Origin: Bradyrhizobium sp.
GTDB taxonomy: Bacteria; Pseudomonadota; Alphaproteobacteria; Rhizobiales; Xanthobacteraceae
Assembly: GCF_004799445.1 (NCBI RefSeq)
Contig: NZ_SSNA01000025.1
Location: forward strand, 1-64,000
Length of the DNA: 64,000 nt
Direction of reading: 5' to 3'
Positions within the stretch are counted from its first letter, which is position 1; each line of letters starts with the position of its first letter. Both the position numbers and the translations under genes were made by a program. The notes under the pieces were generated by a model. That model was not told where the DNA came from. It saw only the letters and a program-made list of their open reading frames with translations, and ran no database searches. Shown here piece by piece: positions 1 to 10,548 of this stretch.

Positions 1-576
1 GTGTGGAACGACGACGAGATCGCCCCGAACACCGGCTTTCCCGCCCATCCCCATGCCAACATGGAAATCATCACCTACGTCCGCGAAGGCGCGATTACCC
101 ATCAGGACAGCCTCGGCAACAAGGGCCGCACCGAAGCGGGCGACGTTCAGGTGATGAGCGCCGGCTCGGGCATACGTCACTCCGAATATAATCTGGAGCC
201 GAAGCCGACACGAATCTTCCAGATCTGGATCGAACCGACCACCGAAGGCGGCCAGCCGACCTGGGGTGCGAAGCCGTTCCCGAAGTCGGACCGCTCCGGC
301 AATTTCGTCACCATCGCCAGCGGGTTTGCCGATGACAAGGACGCGCTGCCGATCCGCGCCGACGCAAGGGTGCTTGCCACCACGCTGAAAGCCGGCGAGA
401 GCGCGCAATATGCCGCGGGCAAAACGCGCAACCTCTATCTGGTGCCGGCGGCCGGCAGCGTCGAGATCAACGGCGTTCGCGTCAATGCGCGCGACGGCGT
501 TGCGATCCGCGACGAGGCGCAGCTGAAGATCACCGCGCTGGAAGATTCCGAACTGGTGCTGGTCGACGCGGCGTAA
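1..576 (+). CDS. Pirin family protein (5' end truncated by window start)
   Basis: ORF open at window edge; pirin cupin signature 'GFPAHPHANMEIITYVREGAITHQDSLGNKG...GSGIRHSEYN'. Confidence 0.9.
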   Translation: MWNDDEIAPNTGFPAHPHANMEIITYVREGAITHQDSLGNKGRTEAGDVQVMSAGSGIRHSEYNLEPKPTRIFQIWIEPTTEGGQPTWGAKPFPKSDRSGNFVTIASGFADDKDALPIRADARVLATTLKAGESAQYAAGKTRNLYLVPAAGSVEINGVRVNARDGVAIRDEAQLKITALEDSELVLVDAA

Positions 577-606
577 GGCCAACGACCACCACAACACGGA
601 AACGTC

Positions 607-629
607 ATGCGCGGGCTTGACCCGCGCAT
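607..629. repeat. Short palindrome in intergenic repeat (ATGCGCGGG-cttga-CCCGCGCAT)
   Basis: Perfect 9-bp inverted repeat between pirin and wrbA genes; part of a REP-like block about 603-693. Confidence 0.6.
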
Positions 630-737
630 CCCATCTCTCTGCGGAACATTCTTGCGGAAATGACGGATTGCCGGATTAAGCCCGGCAATGACGGCTTCAA
701 ACAATCAAAACACCCTAAACCCTCACGGAGACCAACC

Positions 738-1337
738 ATGACGAAAGTTCTTGTGCTGTACTATTCCGCCTACGGTCATATCGAGAAGATGGCGAACGCG
801 GTCGCCGAAGGCGCCCGCGAAGCCGGCGCCACCGTCGATATCAAGCGGGTGCCCGAACTGGTGCCGCCGGAGGTCGCGAAGGCATCCTATTACAAGCTCG
901 ATCAGGCAGCACCGGTGGCAAAAATCGACGATCTCGCCAATTACGACGCCATCATCGTCGGCACCGGCACCCGCTTCGGCCGCATGGCGTCGCAGATGGC
1001 GAACTTCCTCGATCAGGCCGGCGGCCTCTGGGCCAAGGGCGCGCTGCACGGCAAGGTCGGCGGCGCCTTCACCTCGACCGCGACCCAGCATGGCGGCCAG
1101 GAGACCACGCTATTCTCGATCATCACCAACCTCCTGCATTTCGGCATGACCATCATCGGCCTGAATTACGGCTTTGCCGGCCAGATGGAACTCAATGACG
1201 TCACCGGCGGATCGCCCTATGGCGCGACCACGATTACCGGCGGCGACGGCAGCCGCCAGCCAACCGAGAACGAACTCGCCGGCGCGCGTTATCAAGGCCG
1301 CGTGATCGCGGAGACCGCCAGGAAACTACATGGCTGA
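738..1337 (+). CDS. wrbA: NAD(P)H:quinone oxidoreductase, WrbA family flavoprotein
   Basis: [31 protein letters not shown]...; flavodoxin fold, '[24 protein letters not shown]', '[24 protein letters not shown]'. Confidence 0.95.
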   Translation: MTKVLVLYYSAYGHIEKMANAVAEGAREAGATVDIKRVPELVPPEVAKASYYKLDQAAPVAKIDDLANYDAIIVGTGTRFGRMASQMANFLDQAGGLWAKGALHGKVGGAFTSTATQHGGQETTLFSIITNLLHFGMTIIGLNYGFAGQMELNDVTGGSPYGATTITGGDGSRQPTENELAGARYQGRVIAETARKLHG

Positions 1338-1342
1338 ACGGC

Positions 1343-1600
1343 ATGGCTGATGCGATGCGGGCGGCAGAGGAACCGGATGACATTCGGGAAGTTGAGCCGC
1401 GCGCATCCGCGCCTGGAGATTTCAAAATGACCAGCAAACCCGATCCCAAGGATTCCAAGAAGCACCCTGCTACACCGCATCCCGGCATGATGGGCGACGG
1501 CACGGAGGAACAAAATCTCGGTCAACGCGGCGACCCCGCCGCGCGCATCAAGAAAGATGACGTGGACACTGCCTTCGCCAAGGGGGCGAAGAAAAACTAA
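1343..1600 (+). CDS. Small hydrophilic hypothetical protein (start may be 1427)
   Basis: Intact ORF ending just before a strong stem-loop; low-complexity Lys/Asp-rich sequence. Confidence 0.55.
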   Translation: MADAMRAAEEPDDIREVEPRASAPGDFKMTSKPDPKDSKKHPATPHPGMMGDGTEEQNLGQRGDPAARIKKDDVDTAFAKGAKKN

Positions 1601-1640
1601 CACGCGCCCGTCCTCAACCGCCGCGAATTCGCGTACGATA

Positions 1641-1672
1641 CAAGAGCCGGGCGAGGTCGCGCCCGGCTCTTG
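1641..1672 (+). terminator. Stem-loop, probable transcription terminator
   Basis: Perfect 13-bp stem CAAGAGCCGGGCG / CGCCCGGCTCTTG with 6-nt loop, 40 nt after the stop at 1600. Confidence 0.75.
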
Positions 1673-1711
1673 TCGTGCGGCGGGACGCCGATGACCGCAA
1701 ATTGGTGACGC

Positions 1712-2659
1712 ATGAGCAACACACTGCCAGATCCCTGGCCGCAATTACCGACCGCAGCGTGGCGCGAGACCTATGCGACGCTGCATCTGTGGACCCAGAT
1801 CGTCGGCAAGATTCGCCTGGCGCGTTCGCCCTGGCTGAACCATTCCTGGCACGTCGCGCTGTACGTCACCACTTATGGCCTGACCACCTCGCCGATCCCC
1901 GACGGCACCGGCACTTTCCAGATCGACTTCGATTTCATCAATCATGATGTGCGGATTTCCACCAGCAATGGCGCAACGCGGCGGCTGGCGCTGGCCGGAC
2001 ACTCCGTTGCGAGTTTCTACACGGCCTTGATGACCGCGCTTGGCGAGCTCGGCATCCACATCGCGATCGACGACATGCCGAATGAACTGCCCGACCCGGT
2101 CCGCTTTTCGGACGACGACAAGCATGCCACCTACGACCCGGACGCGGTGCGGCGCTTTCTGCAAATTCTTGTCAGTGCCGACCGCGTATTCAAGCAATTC
2201 CGCACCGGCTTCCTCGGCAAGGCGAGCCCGGTGCATTTCTTCTGGGGCAGTTTCGATCTCGCCGTCACCCGCTTTTCCGGACGCCGGGCGCCGCGCCATC
2301 CCGGCGGCGTGCCCTATCTATCCGACGAGGTTGCATGCGAGGCCTATTCTCACGAGGTGAGCAGCGCCGGCTTCTGGCCGGGCTCCGACGCGATCGACTA
2401 TCCCGCGTTCTATTCCTATGCCTATCCTGAACCGCCCGGCTTCCGGTCCACGCGGGTACGCCCGGACGCGGCATTTTTCAGTGAGACGCTCGGCGAATTC
2501 ATCCTGCCCTATGACGCCGTGCGCACCGCCGCCCAGCCGGACCAGGCGTTGCTCGAATTCCTGCAAAGCACCTATGAGGCCGCAGCCGACGCCGCCAAAT
2601 GGGATCGCGATGTGCTGGAATGCCCGCTGGGCAAACCGGGCATGGTGCGGGTGATCTAG
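1712..2659 (+). CDS. DUF5996-like family protein
   Basis: 'LPDPWPQLPTAAWRETYATLHLWTQIVGKIRLARSPWLNHSWHVALYVTTYGLTTSPIPDGTGTFQIDFDFI' resembles DUF5996 family as I recall it. Confidence 0.8.
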   Translation: MSNTLPDPWPQLPTAAWRETYATLHLWTQIVGKIRLARSPWLNHSWHVALYVTTYGLTTSPIPDGTGTFQIDFDFINHDVRISTSNGATRRLALAGHSVASFYTALMTALGELGIHIAIDDMPNELPDPVRFSDDDKHATYDPDAVRRFLQILVSADRVFKQFRTGFLGKASPVHFFWGSFDLAVTRFSGRRAPRHPGGVPYLSDEVACEAYSHEVSSAGFWPGSDAIDYPAFYSYAYPEPPGFRSTRVRPDAAFFSETLGEFILPYDAVRTAAQPDQALLEFLQSTYEAAADAAKWDRDVLECPLGKPGMVRVI

Positions 2660-2878
2660 TTTTCCGCGCCCGGGGCCCGCGCTTTCATCGTTAACGCTAA
2701 CGCGTTTGCCCTCGCACAAGCCGGCCTTGCCACTGTTTTTCTCCGTGAGAAGCGGCCCGGAGCCGAAAAGTCACGCCCTGAAGGACGTGCGGCGGTCATG
2801 CCTGCGCGATCAAGGGGCTGGCGCGGGTCTTGCTGAAATGCCGTACGGGCCGAACTTCACCACAGAGGGTGTCTCACT

Positions 2879-3964
2879 ATGGCGCAGATTGCGCGGTCGC
2901 TAGCTCACTCCGGGACGCCACGGACGCAGCTTCTGTCAATTCAGTATTTGCGAGGTCTGGCGGCCCTGAGCGTGCTGGTTACCCATGCGCTGCAGTGGCC
3001 TCTCGCCGAAATGAACATGGTTCTGCTGAAAACCGGCAGGCTCGGCGTCGATGTGTTCTTTGTCATCAGCGGTTTTATCATTACGACCATTGCCGGCGAC
3101 GGCCAGTTCAATCCGAAGGAATTTCTGGTCCGGCGCGGCTTCCGGATATTGCCGGCCTATTGGGCGGCAACCTTTTTGATCACCATTCTCGCCATTGCCA
3201 TACCGGCGCAGTTCAGGACCACCATTCCCACGACCGAGGGTTTGATAAAATCGCTGCTGTTCATCCCTTCGCTTGAACCAAAGGCGCCGTTGCTGCTGCT
3301 GGGCTGGAGCCTGAATTTTGAGGTGTTCTTCTATTTGCTGTTCGCCAGCCTGTTCTTCCTGAGATCCGAAGCGCGAACGCTGGTGCTGCTCGGGATCTTC
3401 ACTCTATTGGTCGGAATTGGTCAATTCGCCACCGGCCTCAGTCATGTCGAGGCGATCTATACCAGCCCAAGCCTGATCGGATTCAGCCTTGGAACAATTC
3501 TGGCGCAGGCCTATCGACACGGGTTGTTCGCGCGTTTTTGCGCCCAGCTGCGATGGGCGACGATCGCCGCGCCATGCGTTCTGTTGATCGCGTTTTACGT
3601 GGTCGACTGGAACGGCTCGGAGGAGATCGCTTTGTGGAAGCATGTTCTGATGTCGTCGACCGCGCTGAGCATTGTTTTGCTCGGGCTCAATCACGAAGCC
3701 GCGGGCGAAGTGACCCACGTCAAATCGCTGAAATATATCGGCGACATTTCCTATTCGGTTTATCTATTCCACCTGTTTGCCGTCGGAGCGATCTGGGCGA
3801 TATCGAAGCGGCTGTTCGACGTCCATCAGCCGCTTGTGTATTTGAGCTTTGCCACATTGGCAGTTTTGGCGGGCCTTGCGACCGGTCTGGTGTGCCATCA
3901 CTTCATTGAAAAGCCGTTCCTCGCCGGTGGCCCGAAACGAAGCCGCGCGGTGCCGGCGACATAA
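2879..3964 (+). CDS. Acyltransferase 3 family membrane protein (OafA/YrhL-like), EPS O-acylation
   Basis: 'IQYLRGLAALSVLVTHA...LGVDVFFVISGFIITT...SYSVYLFHLFA'. Confidence 0.92.
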   Translation: MAQIARSLAHSGTPRTQLLSIQYLRGLAALSVLVTHALQWPLAEMNMVLLKTGRLGVDVFFVISGFIITTIAGDGQFNPKEFLVRRGFRILPAYWAATFLITILAIAIPAQFRTTIPTTEGLIKSLLFIPSLEPKAPLLLLGWSLNFEVFFYLLFASLFFLRSEARTLVLLGIFTLLVGIGQFATGLSHVEAIYTSPSLIGFSLGTILAQAYRHGLFARFCAQLRWATIAAPCVLLIAFYVVDWNGSEEIALWKHVLMSSTALSIVLLGLNHEAAGEVTHVKSLKYIGDISYSVYLFHLFAVGAIWAISKRLFDVHQPLVYLSFATLAVLAGLATGLVCHHFIEKPFLAGGPKRSRAVPAT

Positions 3965-3980
3965 GCGTAATGGTGCCCGG

Positions 3981-5198
3981 ATGAAGCCCGGTCTGGAGAT
4001 TCCCGCGACCGACCAAAGAACTATGTTTTCCCGCCGCACGGCGGCATTTCTGTTGGGGTCTTGCCTGGCCGGCCCCGCCAGGGTTTTCGCTTCAAACAAC
4101 CCTTTGACAAGCCAGCTCGTCGCGCGGTCGCAGCTGTCGACTGGCGATTTGGGGCGTCTCGGCAGCGTTCTTGCCAAGGCGGATCGGGGTGAGCCGATCA
4201 CGCTTGGCGTCATCGGCGGATCGATAACGGTCGGAGCTTTTGCCACGACCCCGGAAACCAGTTACGCAGGTCGCCTGCTCGCCTGGTGGCAGAAGCGGTT
4301 TCCACGCTGCGACATTCGCATGATCAACGCCGGCCTCGGCGGCTCAGGTTCGATGTACGGCGCGTTACGCGCGGGAAGAGACCTGTTTTCAAGTCTGCCG
4401 GACTTCGTCGTGGTCGAATTCGCCGTCAACGACAACTGGACCGACGGCGAGGCCTTCGAGGGCCTCGTGCGCCAGATCCTTGCCCAGCCCAACTCTCCGG
4501 CCGTTCTGCTGCTGTTCATGATGTGGGAGAAGGGCGGCAATGATCAGGAGATGCAGTCAAAGGTCGGCGCGCATTATCGCTTGCCGATGGTCAGCTTTCG
4601 CGACGCCATTTGGCCGGAACTCGAGGCCGGCCGTCTCAAGTGGTCCGACTACATCGTCGACACGGTGCATCCGACAGATTCTGGCCATGCCGCGGCGGCG
4701 CGCTTCATAACGGCCATGTGCGACACCGCGTTGAACACGGCCCGCATCGGCAAAGCCGGCCCGCCAGGCCCCTTGCCGGCCCCGCTATATACAGATGCGT
4801 TCCAACACGTCAGCTGGCGCGAGGCCGCCACGCTTGACCCGATCGACAACGAAGGCTGGAGCCGGGGTTTCAACGAAACCAATATGGCAGGCTGGGACGC
4901 CCCCAGCACTGCCGGCCGCATCTCGTTTGATTGGAGCGGTTCTGGCGTTGTCGCGGTTTTTGCCGAACCTCCGGGCGATCTTCGCGATATTCAATTTCGC
5001 ATCGATGGCGGCATTTCTCAAACGCTTGACGCCTTGAAGCAGCCCAAACGACAGCTCTTCGTGCTCGCCCACAATCTCGCGCCCGGGCGCCATACCGTCG
5101 AGCTGGCATGCGCCAATCATGGAAATACGGGCAGCACAGCGGGACCGGTTCGCCTGCTCGGCATCGCAGGCATCGGCGCGCCATCGGATCAGCGTTAG
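3981..5198 (+). CDS. SGNH/GDSL hydrolase family protein with C-terminal beta domain
   Basis: SGNH blocks 'GVIGGSITVGA', 'GLGGSGS', 'VEFAVNDNW', 'DTVHPTDSGH'; ATG at 3981 in frame with track ORF 3849..5198. Confidence 0.85.
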   Translation: MKPGLEIPATDQRTMFSRRTAAFLLGSCLAGPARVFASNNPLTSQLVARSQLSTGDLGRLGSVLAKADRGEPITLGVIGGSITVGAFATTPETSYAGRLLAWWQKRFPRCDIRMINAGLGGSGSMYGALRAGRDLFSSLPDFVVVEFAVNDNWTDGEAFEGLVRQILAQPNSPAVLLLFMMWEKGGNDQEMQSKVGAHYRLPMVSFRDAIWPELEAGRLKWSDYIVDTVHPTDSGHAAAARFITAMCDTALNTARIGKAGPPGPLPAPLYTDAFQHVSWREAATLDPIDNEGWSRGFNETNMAGWDAPSTAGRISFDWSGSGVVAVFAEPPGDLRDIQFRIDGGISQTLDALKQPKRQLFVLAHNLAPGRHTVELACANHGNTGSTAGPVRLLGIAGIGAPSDQR

Positions 5199-6550
5199 CA
5201 GGGCTGCGCGCGATTGTCGGCGGTCGCCGGCTCCGACATCAATCGAAAACGCGCGATGTAGTGCAGACCAAAAACGCCGACCAAAAACGTGAACCAGATG
5301 GGGTCGGCGCGATCCAGCAAGAAGCTCTCCATCGAAGACAGATAGATTCCGAACAGCCATATCCGAAGAAACAGCTTCGCCAGCGGATCGTCATTGCCGG
5401 ATCGTGTCGCCACGGAGAAATTCCGCAGCGGCGCAATGACGAAAATCGCAACGATCAACGCCAGACCCGGAATTCCCATGGTCAGGGCGTTGTCGAGGTA
5501 TCCGTTGTGACTGTGGGCGGCAGTAATGGCCCACTCGATCTGGTCGTCTTGAACCAGGTTCTGGATCGAGTCGGTTCCCCAAAACGCGGCGAAGCCGTAG
5601 CCGAGCCAGGGATGGAGACCGAGCGACGATATCGCGAATTCCCAGATATCGGTGCGGCCGGTGAAGGTGGTGTCCAACGGCAATAATTTGACCAGGGCGG
5701 CGAGGCGCTCGCTGAAAACCGAACCGACCGTCAGCAGATTCAAACCGAGCAGCGGCAGGAAAACCAGGCAGGCGCGAAATGCGAAGCTTTCGACCGCCAC
5801 GACCAGAATGCTGAGCAGCAAAGCCAAGGCGCAAAGCGCTATCGCGCTCTTTCCGCCGGCCATGATCAAAAACAGCCCGGAAAGACATGCGATCGCAACG
5901 CCGGGAATGATCGCTCGCCTGCCCGCCAGATAAATTCCGACGAAGACCAGCATGGCCATGATCGGTGCAGCGACGTTCTTGTGCCCGAACGGACCGCGCC
6001 AATCGCCGGCGAGATGGGGTTCGAGCGTGTCGCGCGCGGTATGTATCGACAGCGACGGCGCCAGCATCACGCCGAGGTAACACAGGGCCAGGAAGATCAG
6101 CGCCGCGGCGCTCAACCAGAGATCCAGTTCCTCCTGGGTGTCGGGCAGCAGCAGCAGGCATGCGGCCATCGCCAGAACACTGCAAGTCAGGATCACGCGC
6201 TGAAACGACAATCCGAAGTCGTGCGAGAAAACGGTGTTGATGCAGATCCAGCAACACAGCACCATGAACATTGGCGTCATCAGGCTGCGGAGGGCGCGCG
6301 CATGCCGGAACACGGTCAGCGCCAGGGCTGCAACGGAAAATATTCCGAGCGTGATGTAGGTCGAAGCCAGCTTGCCCCGGTCGAGATCGGCGACACCGGG
6401 GTCGCTGAGGTCGGGGAACGGCCGGAGTGATATCCAAATGAGCAGGACCGTCGCGACAAAGGCCACGCAGCGCGCCACGTGCAACACATCGAGATACCCG
6501 AAGATGCGAGCGATGGCCGGCAATTGCGGAAATGACAGCTGCTTGTTCAC
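5195..6550 (-). CDS. O-antigen ligase / Wzy-type polymerase family protein
   Basis: Multi-TM; 'WRGPFGHKNVAAPIMAMLVFVGIY', 'HPWLGYGFAAFW', 'AAHSHNGYLDNALTMGIPG'. Confidence 0.88.
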   Translation of the reverse strand: MNKQLSFPQLPAIARIFGYLDVLHVARCVAFVATVLLIWISLRPFPDLSDPGVADLDRGKLASTYITLGIFSVAALALTVFRHARALRSLMTPMFMVLCCWICINTVFSHDFGLSFQRVILTCSVLAMAACLLLLPDTQEELDLWLSAAALIFLALCYLGVMLAPSLSIHTARDTLEPHLAGDWRGPFGHKNVAAPIMAMLVFVGIYLAGRRAIIPGVAIACLSGLFLIMAGGKSAIALCALALLLSILVVAVESFAFRACLVFLPLLGLNLLTVGSVFSERLAALVKLLPLDTTFTGRTDIWEFAISSLGLHPWLGYGFAAFWGTDSIQNLVQDDQIEWAITAAHSHNGYLDNALTMGIPGLALIVAIFVIAPLRNFSVATRSGNDDPLAKLFLRIWLFGIYLSSMESFLLDRADPIWFTFLVGVFGLHYIARFRLMSEPATADNRAQPC

Positions 6551-6751
6551 GTTGGCCTTTCAAGGCCGGTCAACCCGGATTGCTGCGATCCAGCTTTCGG
6601 CGGTGCCCACCGCCGCAAAATGTGGTGCCGGCCAGCGCCGCGATCGACTATTACCGTTTCCCAGTTAATACTTTTCTAACTATTGCTCCCTGCCCGATAG
6701 CAGGACAAATCGGCGTCGCACCGTCCCCGCTCAGGCAGCGGGTTGACGGAG

Positions 6752-7915
6752 TTATTTTTCCTCTCCCGTTGGCGGTCTGCCGAGTGCGCGAAGCACCCGA
6801 TCATACAGTCGGGGATACCGCCGCAACCGCTGCGCGGCAAGATCGCGCACGACATAGGGGAGCCCCCGCCAGCCAAGTGCGATACTCACATCCACCAAGG
6901 GAAGTTGCACCGCGCCGAAGCGGCGCTTGTAGGCATAGTTGCCGATGCTCAGGTCGAACTGCCGAACGCCTTCCTTGTGCAAGGCGGCCATCGTTCTTTC
7001 GATAACGAGCAGACCCGGCGAACAGTTTGACCGTCGCTTTCCTGCATTGCTGATGCGCAACAGGATGTAGTCGGATCCCCGTCTGATGCCCAGCGTCGTG
7101 GCGACCACCTCGTCATCGCACGTCAACGCCGATACGACCGCATATCCCTCACTGACGCCTCGCCTGACGATATCGCGGTAGAATGTTGCGTGGCAATCGT
7201 CGTCCAGCACGAATTTCAATCCAAGCTGCTTCATGCGATCGTGCTGCTGCGCATCCATGGTGTCGAGCAGCGCCAGCGCCTCGTCGCTATCCGCGACGAT
7301 GCGAAATTTCGCACCCGGATAGCGATTGAAGACACGCCAGCTCCGCGGCAGCTCCATCCGCTTGAGAGAGGCGCGGTAGGCGTCAAAGTCATCGCCGACC
7401 ACGACAAGATTGCCATTCAGCGAACAGGAACCGATACGCCCCAGCGATGCGAGCGGATTTGGCGTCCCGCCGATATTTGCTGGCATCTTTCGCAAGCGCA
7501 GGAGATCGGCACCGTCAGGCAATCTGCGCAGCGCGGCCAGCAAGGCCCGGCACAGGGCGCGCGCTTCGATTTCGTCGCACGGAGCCGCAAATCCCAGTAT
7601 GGGGGCATTGTAGTCGGTGACACCGAGGTCGGCGAATTCGACAATACGGATGCCGCCCTTGAGATGGCGGATCAACGGCACCAGGGCAACCTGACGGTCG
7701 GTCGCGGCATCGGAAATGATCGCGACCAGCGGAACGGCCGTACCGAAGGCGCGATACCAGCCGTCGAGCCAATGGAAATGCTGGAAGATGGTTCCGTGGC
7801 CACCGCCGTTCCAGCGCGACGCCGCCTGCTTCCAGTCGCGCACGATGTCGACATGGTAACCGGGCGCAGCCGCGATCACCCGCCCGTTCAACCGCCCGAC
7901 TTCCAAAATCGCCAT
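6752..7915 (-). CDS. GNAT/FemAB-like N-acyltransferase (CelD/BcsL-like)
   Basis: 'WNGGGHGTIFQHFHWLDGWYRAFG...', C-terminal 'FDLSIGNYAYKRRFGA'. Confidence 0.8.
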   Translation of the reverse strand: MAILEVGRLNGRVIAAAPGYHVDIVRDWKQAASRWNGGGHGTIFQHFHWLDGWYRAFGTAVPLVAIISDAATDRQVALVPLIRHLKGGIRIVEFADLGVTDYNAPILGFAAPCDEIEARALCRALLAALRRLPDGADLLRLRKMPANIGGTPNPLASLGRIGSCSLNGNLVVVGDDFDAYRASLKRMELPRSWRVFNRYPGAKFRIVADSDEALALLDTMDAQQHDRMKQLGLKFVLDDDCHATFYRDIVRRGVSEGYAVVSALTCDDEVVATTLGIRRGSDYILLRISNAGKRRSNCSPGLLVIERTMAALHKEGVRQFDLSIGNYAYKRRFGAVQLPLVDVSIALGWRGLPYVVRDLAAQRLRRYPRLYDRVLRALGRPPTGEEK

Positions 7916-8290
7916 CGTCAGTCAGCTTCCCTGGGCCTGCCTCGAGCCGAACGCCCTGAGGGTCGCATCATTCCGTTTTGAGGACTCGTTCGCGTTCCGC
8001 CGCAAGTCCGTTGCCACCTTGTGCGGGCCAGCTAATTGCACTGTCCCGTCATGAGACGTCGGTCCGATCCTTGCTCGTTATCTGGCAAGAAGGGTGCCCA
8101 AGGCAACCGCGGCCGCGTGCGTTAAGATAATGTACGGTTTGTATGGCTAACGCGGACGTTTTCGACGTCTGTTCGGTTCTGGCTGAATCAGAATCGAGTA
8201 AGCTGCGAGGTCTCTTTCAGTGCCTTCCTTATGCGAACCGATATCCCGCTTCGCTCGAAAGCGCCTCATGAAGGCTCCAGCGGCCGCACG

Positions 8291-9388
8291 ATGACTTCAG
8301 AACCCGAATACAAGGCGCTGTTTCTCGGCGCGGGCACGCAGATGCAGTGCGGCGTCGGACAATTTACCCGGCTATTGTGCGAGACCATCGAGAGGCTCGA
8401 TCCGGGCAGCTGCACCACGTTAACCTTGACGCCATCGGAAGGCTCGCCGGCCGGCATCTGGCGTGCGACGGGATCGGCACGCAGCGTGGTCTGCAACTTC
8501 CCGCTTGTGGCCTGGAAGCGCGTCATATTTCGGCCGCTGCTGGCGCTGGCGATCGCGCGGCTGCGCCGGCGCCGTGTCGTTCTTATCCAGCATGAATGGG
8601 CCAGCCTGCATTGGCTGCGCCGGATCACCTATGTTCCGGCACTGGTGCTCGCCGATGCGATCGTCATGTTCTCGCCCCTGGTGCGGCGCGAACTCGCCAA
8701 CGATCCGCTGGTCGGCTGGGCCGCGCAAAAATGCGTGCTGGCGCCATTGCCGCCGAACATCGAAGCCCCGGCGAAAATCAGCGATTCCGAATTGCGCCAG
8801 CGGCTCGTTGCCGCGCGAAAGGGCGGCCGGCTAATGATCGGCCATTTCGGATCGATCTATCCGGGCAAACAGCCAAATGCGCTTCTCGACATATCCGCAA
8901 TCCTGAGGGATCGCGGGCTCAAGCCGCTGACGGTCTATGTCGGATCATTTATCAAGGCCGTCGATACGGTCGAGCAGGATTTCTATGCCCGCGCGAGCGA
9001 GCTTGGCCTCTCGGATGAGATCGTGGTCAGCGGCTATGTCGCCTCCGACCACGAGCTATTCGGACTCTTCAGCGAGATCGACGTATTCTGTTATCCTCTC
9101 GAAGAAGGCCTGACGGCACGGCGCGCCAGTATTCTCGCCAGCGTGCAGTCGGGCCGACCCGTCGTCGTTACCGCTCCGGCGGAACCGGACGAGTTCGACC
9201 ACCATCCGCGTTTCAAGGCGCTGATCGACCGCGGCGCGATCGTGCCGGTTGGGCGGGGATCGAATGACGAGATCTACGCCGACAAGATCGTCGCGTCGCT
9301 GAAAGCGCCGGCGGTGCAGGCGTCGTTCGATTTTGACGGCTGGTGGCAGGATGTCGGTCGGGCGATACGGCAACACATCGACGGTTAA
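8291..9388 (+). CDS. Glycosyltransferase family 4-like (ORF open from 8231)
   Basis: 'MIGHFGSIYPGKQPNALLDI', 'VVSGYVASDHELFGLFSEIDVFCYPLEEGLTARRASILASVQSGRPVVVT'. Confidence 0.82.
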   Translation: MTSEPEYKALFLGAGTQMQCGVGQFTRLLCETIERLDPGSCTTLTLTPSEGSPAGIWRATGSARSVVCNFPLVAWKRVIFRPLLALAIARLRRRRVVLIQHEWASLHWLRRITYVPALVLADAIVMFSPLVRRELANDPLVGWAAQKCVLAPLPPNIEAPAKISDSELRQRLVAARKGGRLMIGHFGSIYPGKQPNALLDISAILRDRGLKPLTVYVGSFIKAVDTVEQDFYARASELGLSDEIVVSGYVASDHELFGLFSEIDVFCYPLEEGLTARRASILASVQSGRPVVVTAPAEPDEFDHHPRFKALIDRGAIVPVGRGSNDEIYADKIVASLKAPAVQASFDFDGWWQDVGRAIRQHIDG

Positions 9389-9460
9389 ACTCGGCAAACA
9401 GCAGCGCTGCCCGGAGTTGCGCAGCATTATGCGGCGTCCCGGCGCGACGCCCCCGCCGGC

Positions 9461-10444
9461 TCAGGACGCGACCTTTTGGGCCTTGTAAGGCTGCGGTTCG
9501 ATCCCGATCGCCGCCAGCACGCCGCCGGCTGCGACGATCATGGGATGCAGGGCAATGAGGGCTTTGTGTTCGGTCAGGAACAGGCGGCCGGCGCGAAGCA
9601 CCGACAATGGCAGAAGCGCCAAAATCTTGGCGAGCAGCCTGGCGCGCAACCACGGCGTTCGCGCCGCCTTGCGCTGGACGTGATAGTTGATCGCACCGAT
9701 GCGCAGGCCCCGCAATGCAAGCCAGCCCGGATTGGTGCGGGCATTCGGCACGGTTTCGACGATGACCGCCTCCGCAACCCAGTGGAATTTCATTCCCTCC
9801 CGCCGCGATCGGGTAAAGAAATCGACGTCACCGCCGCCAAGAAAATTGAAGCGCAGATCGAAGGCCGGCCCGGCAAGTCTTTCAAATACCGGCCGCCTGA
9901 TCAGGCAATTGCCGCAGCCGTAGATGATCGGCACCGGTCCGCTTGAATCGTAGGCGGGAAGAAATGCGGGATGGCGCTGCAGTCCGCGCTTGGTGTCGTC
10001 ATCGAAACTCTGCAGCACCGGCCCACCGACGATGTCCGCGCCGGTGCCCTCGGCGGCGCGCACCATCAGTTCAAGCCAGTCCCTCGAGGCGATCTCGTCG
10101 TCGTCGATCATCAGAAAATGCGTTGCGGCAGGAAACGTCGCCTGGGCGGTTTCAAACGCGGCATTGATGGCGTGGCAGTTTCCCTGCCGCGGCTCGACCA
10201 CACAAAGTCCGGGAAATCTGCCGGCGCGCAGGAACTCGCTGGCGACCGGCACGCTGCCGCACCCCGACGCGTCGTTTTCGACCATGACGACGGCAAAGCG
10301 CCGATCGGTGCGCTGATCGGCAAGCGATTCCAAGGTTCGCCGCAGATGCTGCGGACGGCGGAAGCAGGGAACGCAGACGACGATCCCGATCGAAAGATCG
10401 AGCGCGGACGACGTCGCCACGATTGCGCGAGAGCCTTGCGGCAT
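9461..10444 (-). CDS. Family 2 glycosyltransferase
   Basis: 'IGIVVCVPCFRRPQHLRRTLESLADQ', 'HFLMIDDDEIASRDWLELMV', 'GGDVDFFTRSRREG'. Confidence 0.9.
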   Translation of the reverse strand: MPQGSRAIVATSSALDLSIGIVVCVPCFRRPQHLRRTLESLADQRTDRRFAVVMVENDASGCGSVPVASEFLRAGRFPGLCVVEPRQGNCHAINAAFETAQATFPAATHFLMIDDDEIASRDWLELMVRAAEGTGADIVGGPVLQSFDDDTKRGLQRHPAFLPAYDSSGPVPIIYGCGNCLIRRPVFERLAGPAFDLRFNFLGGGDVDFFTRSRREGMKFHWVAEAVIVETVPNARTNPGWLALRGLRIGAINYHVQRKAARTPWLRARLLAKILALLPLSVLRAGRLFLTEHKALIALHPMIVAAGGVLAAIGIEPQPYKAQKVAS

Positions 10445-10548
10445 GACGCTAGAGATCCTTCTTCAATGGCAATCCGGCCGCAATGCGGCTCATGATGCAG
10501 CTTGATCCGTGGTTAAAGCCCCCAACTGGGTCTCCTTGCGGGTTTGAT

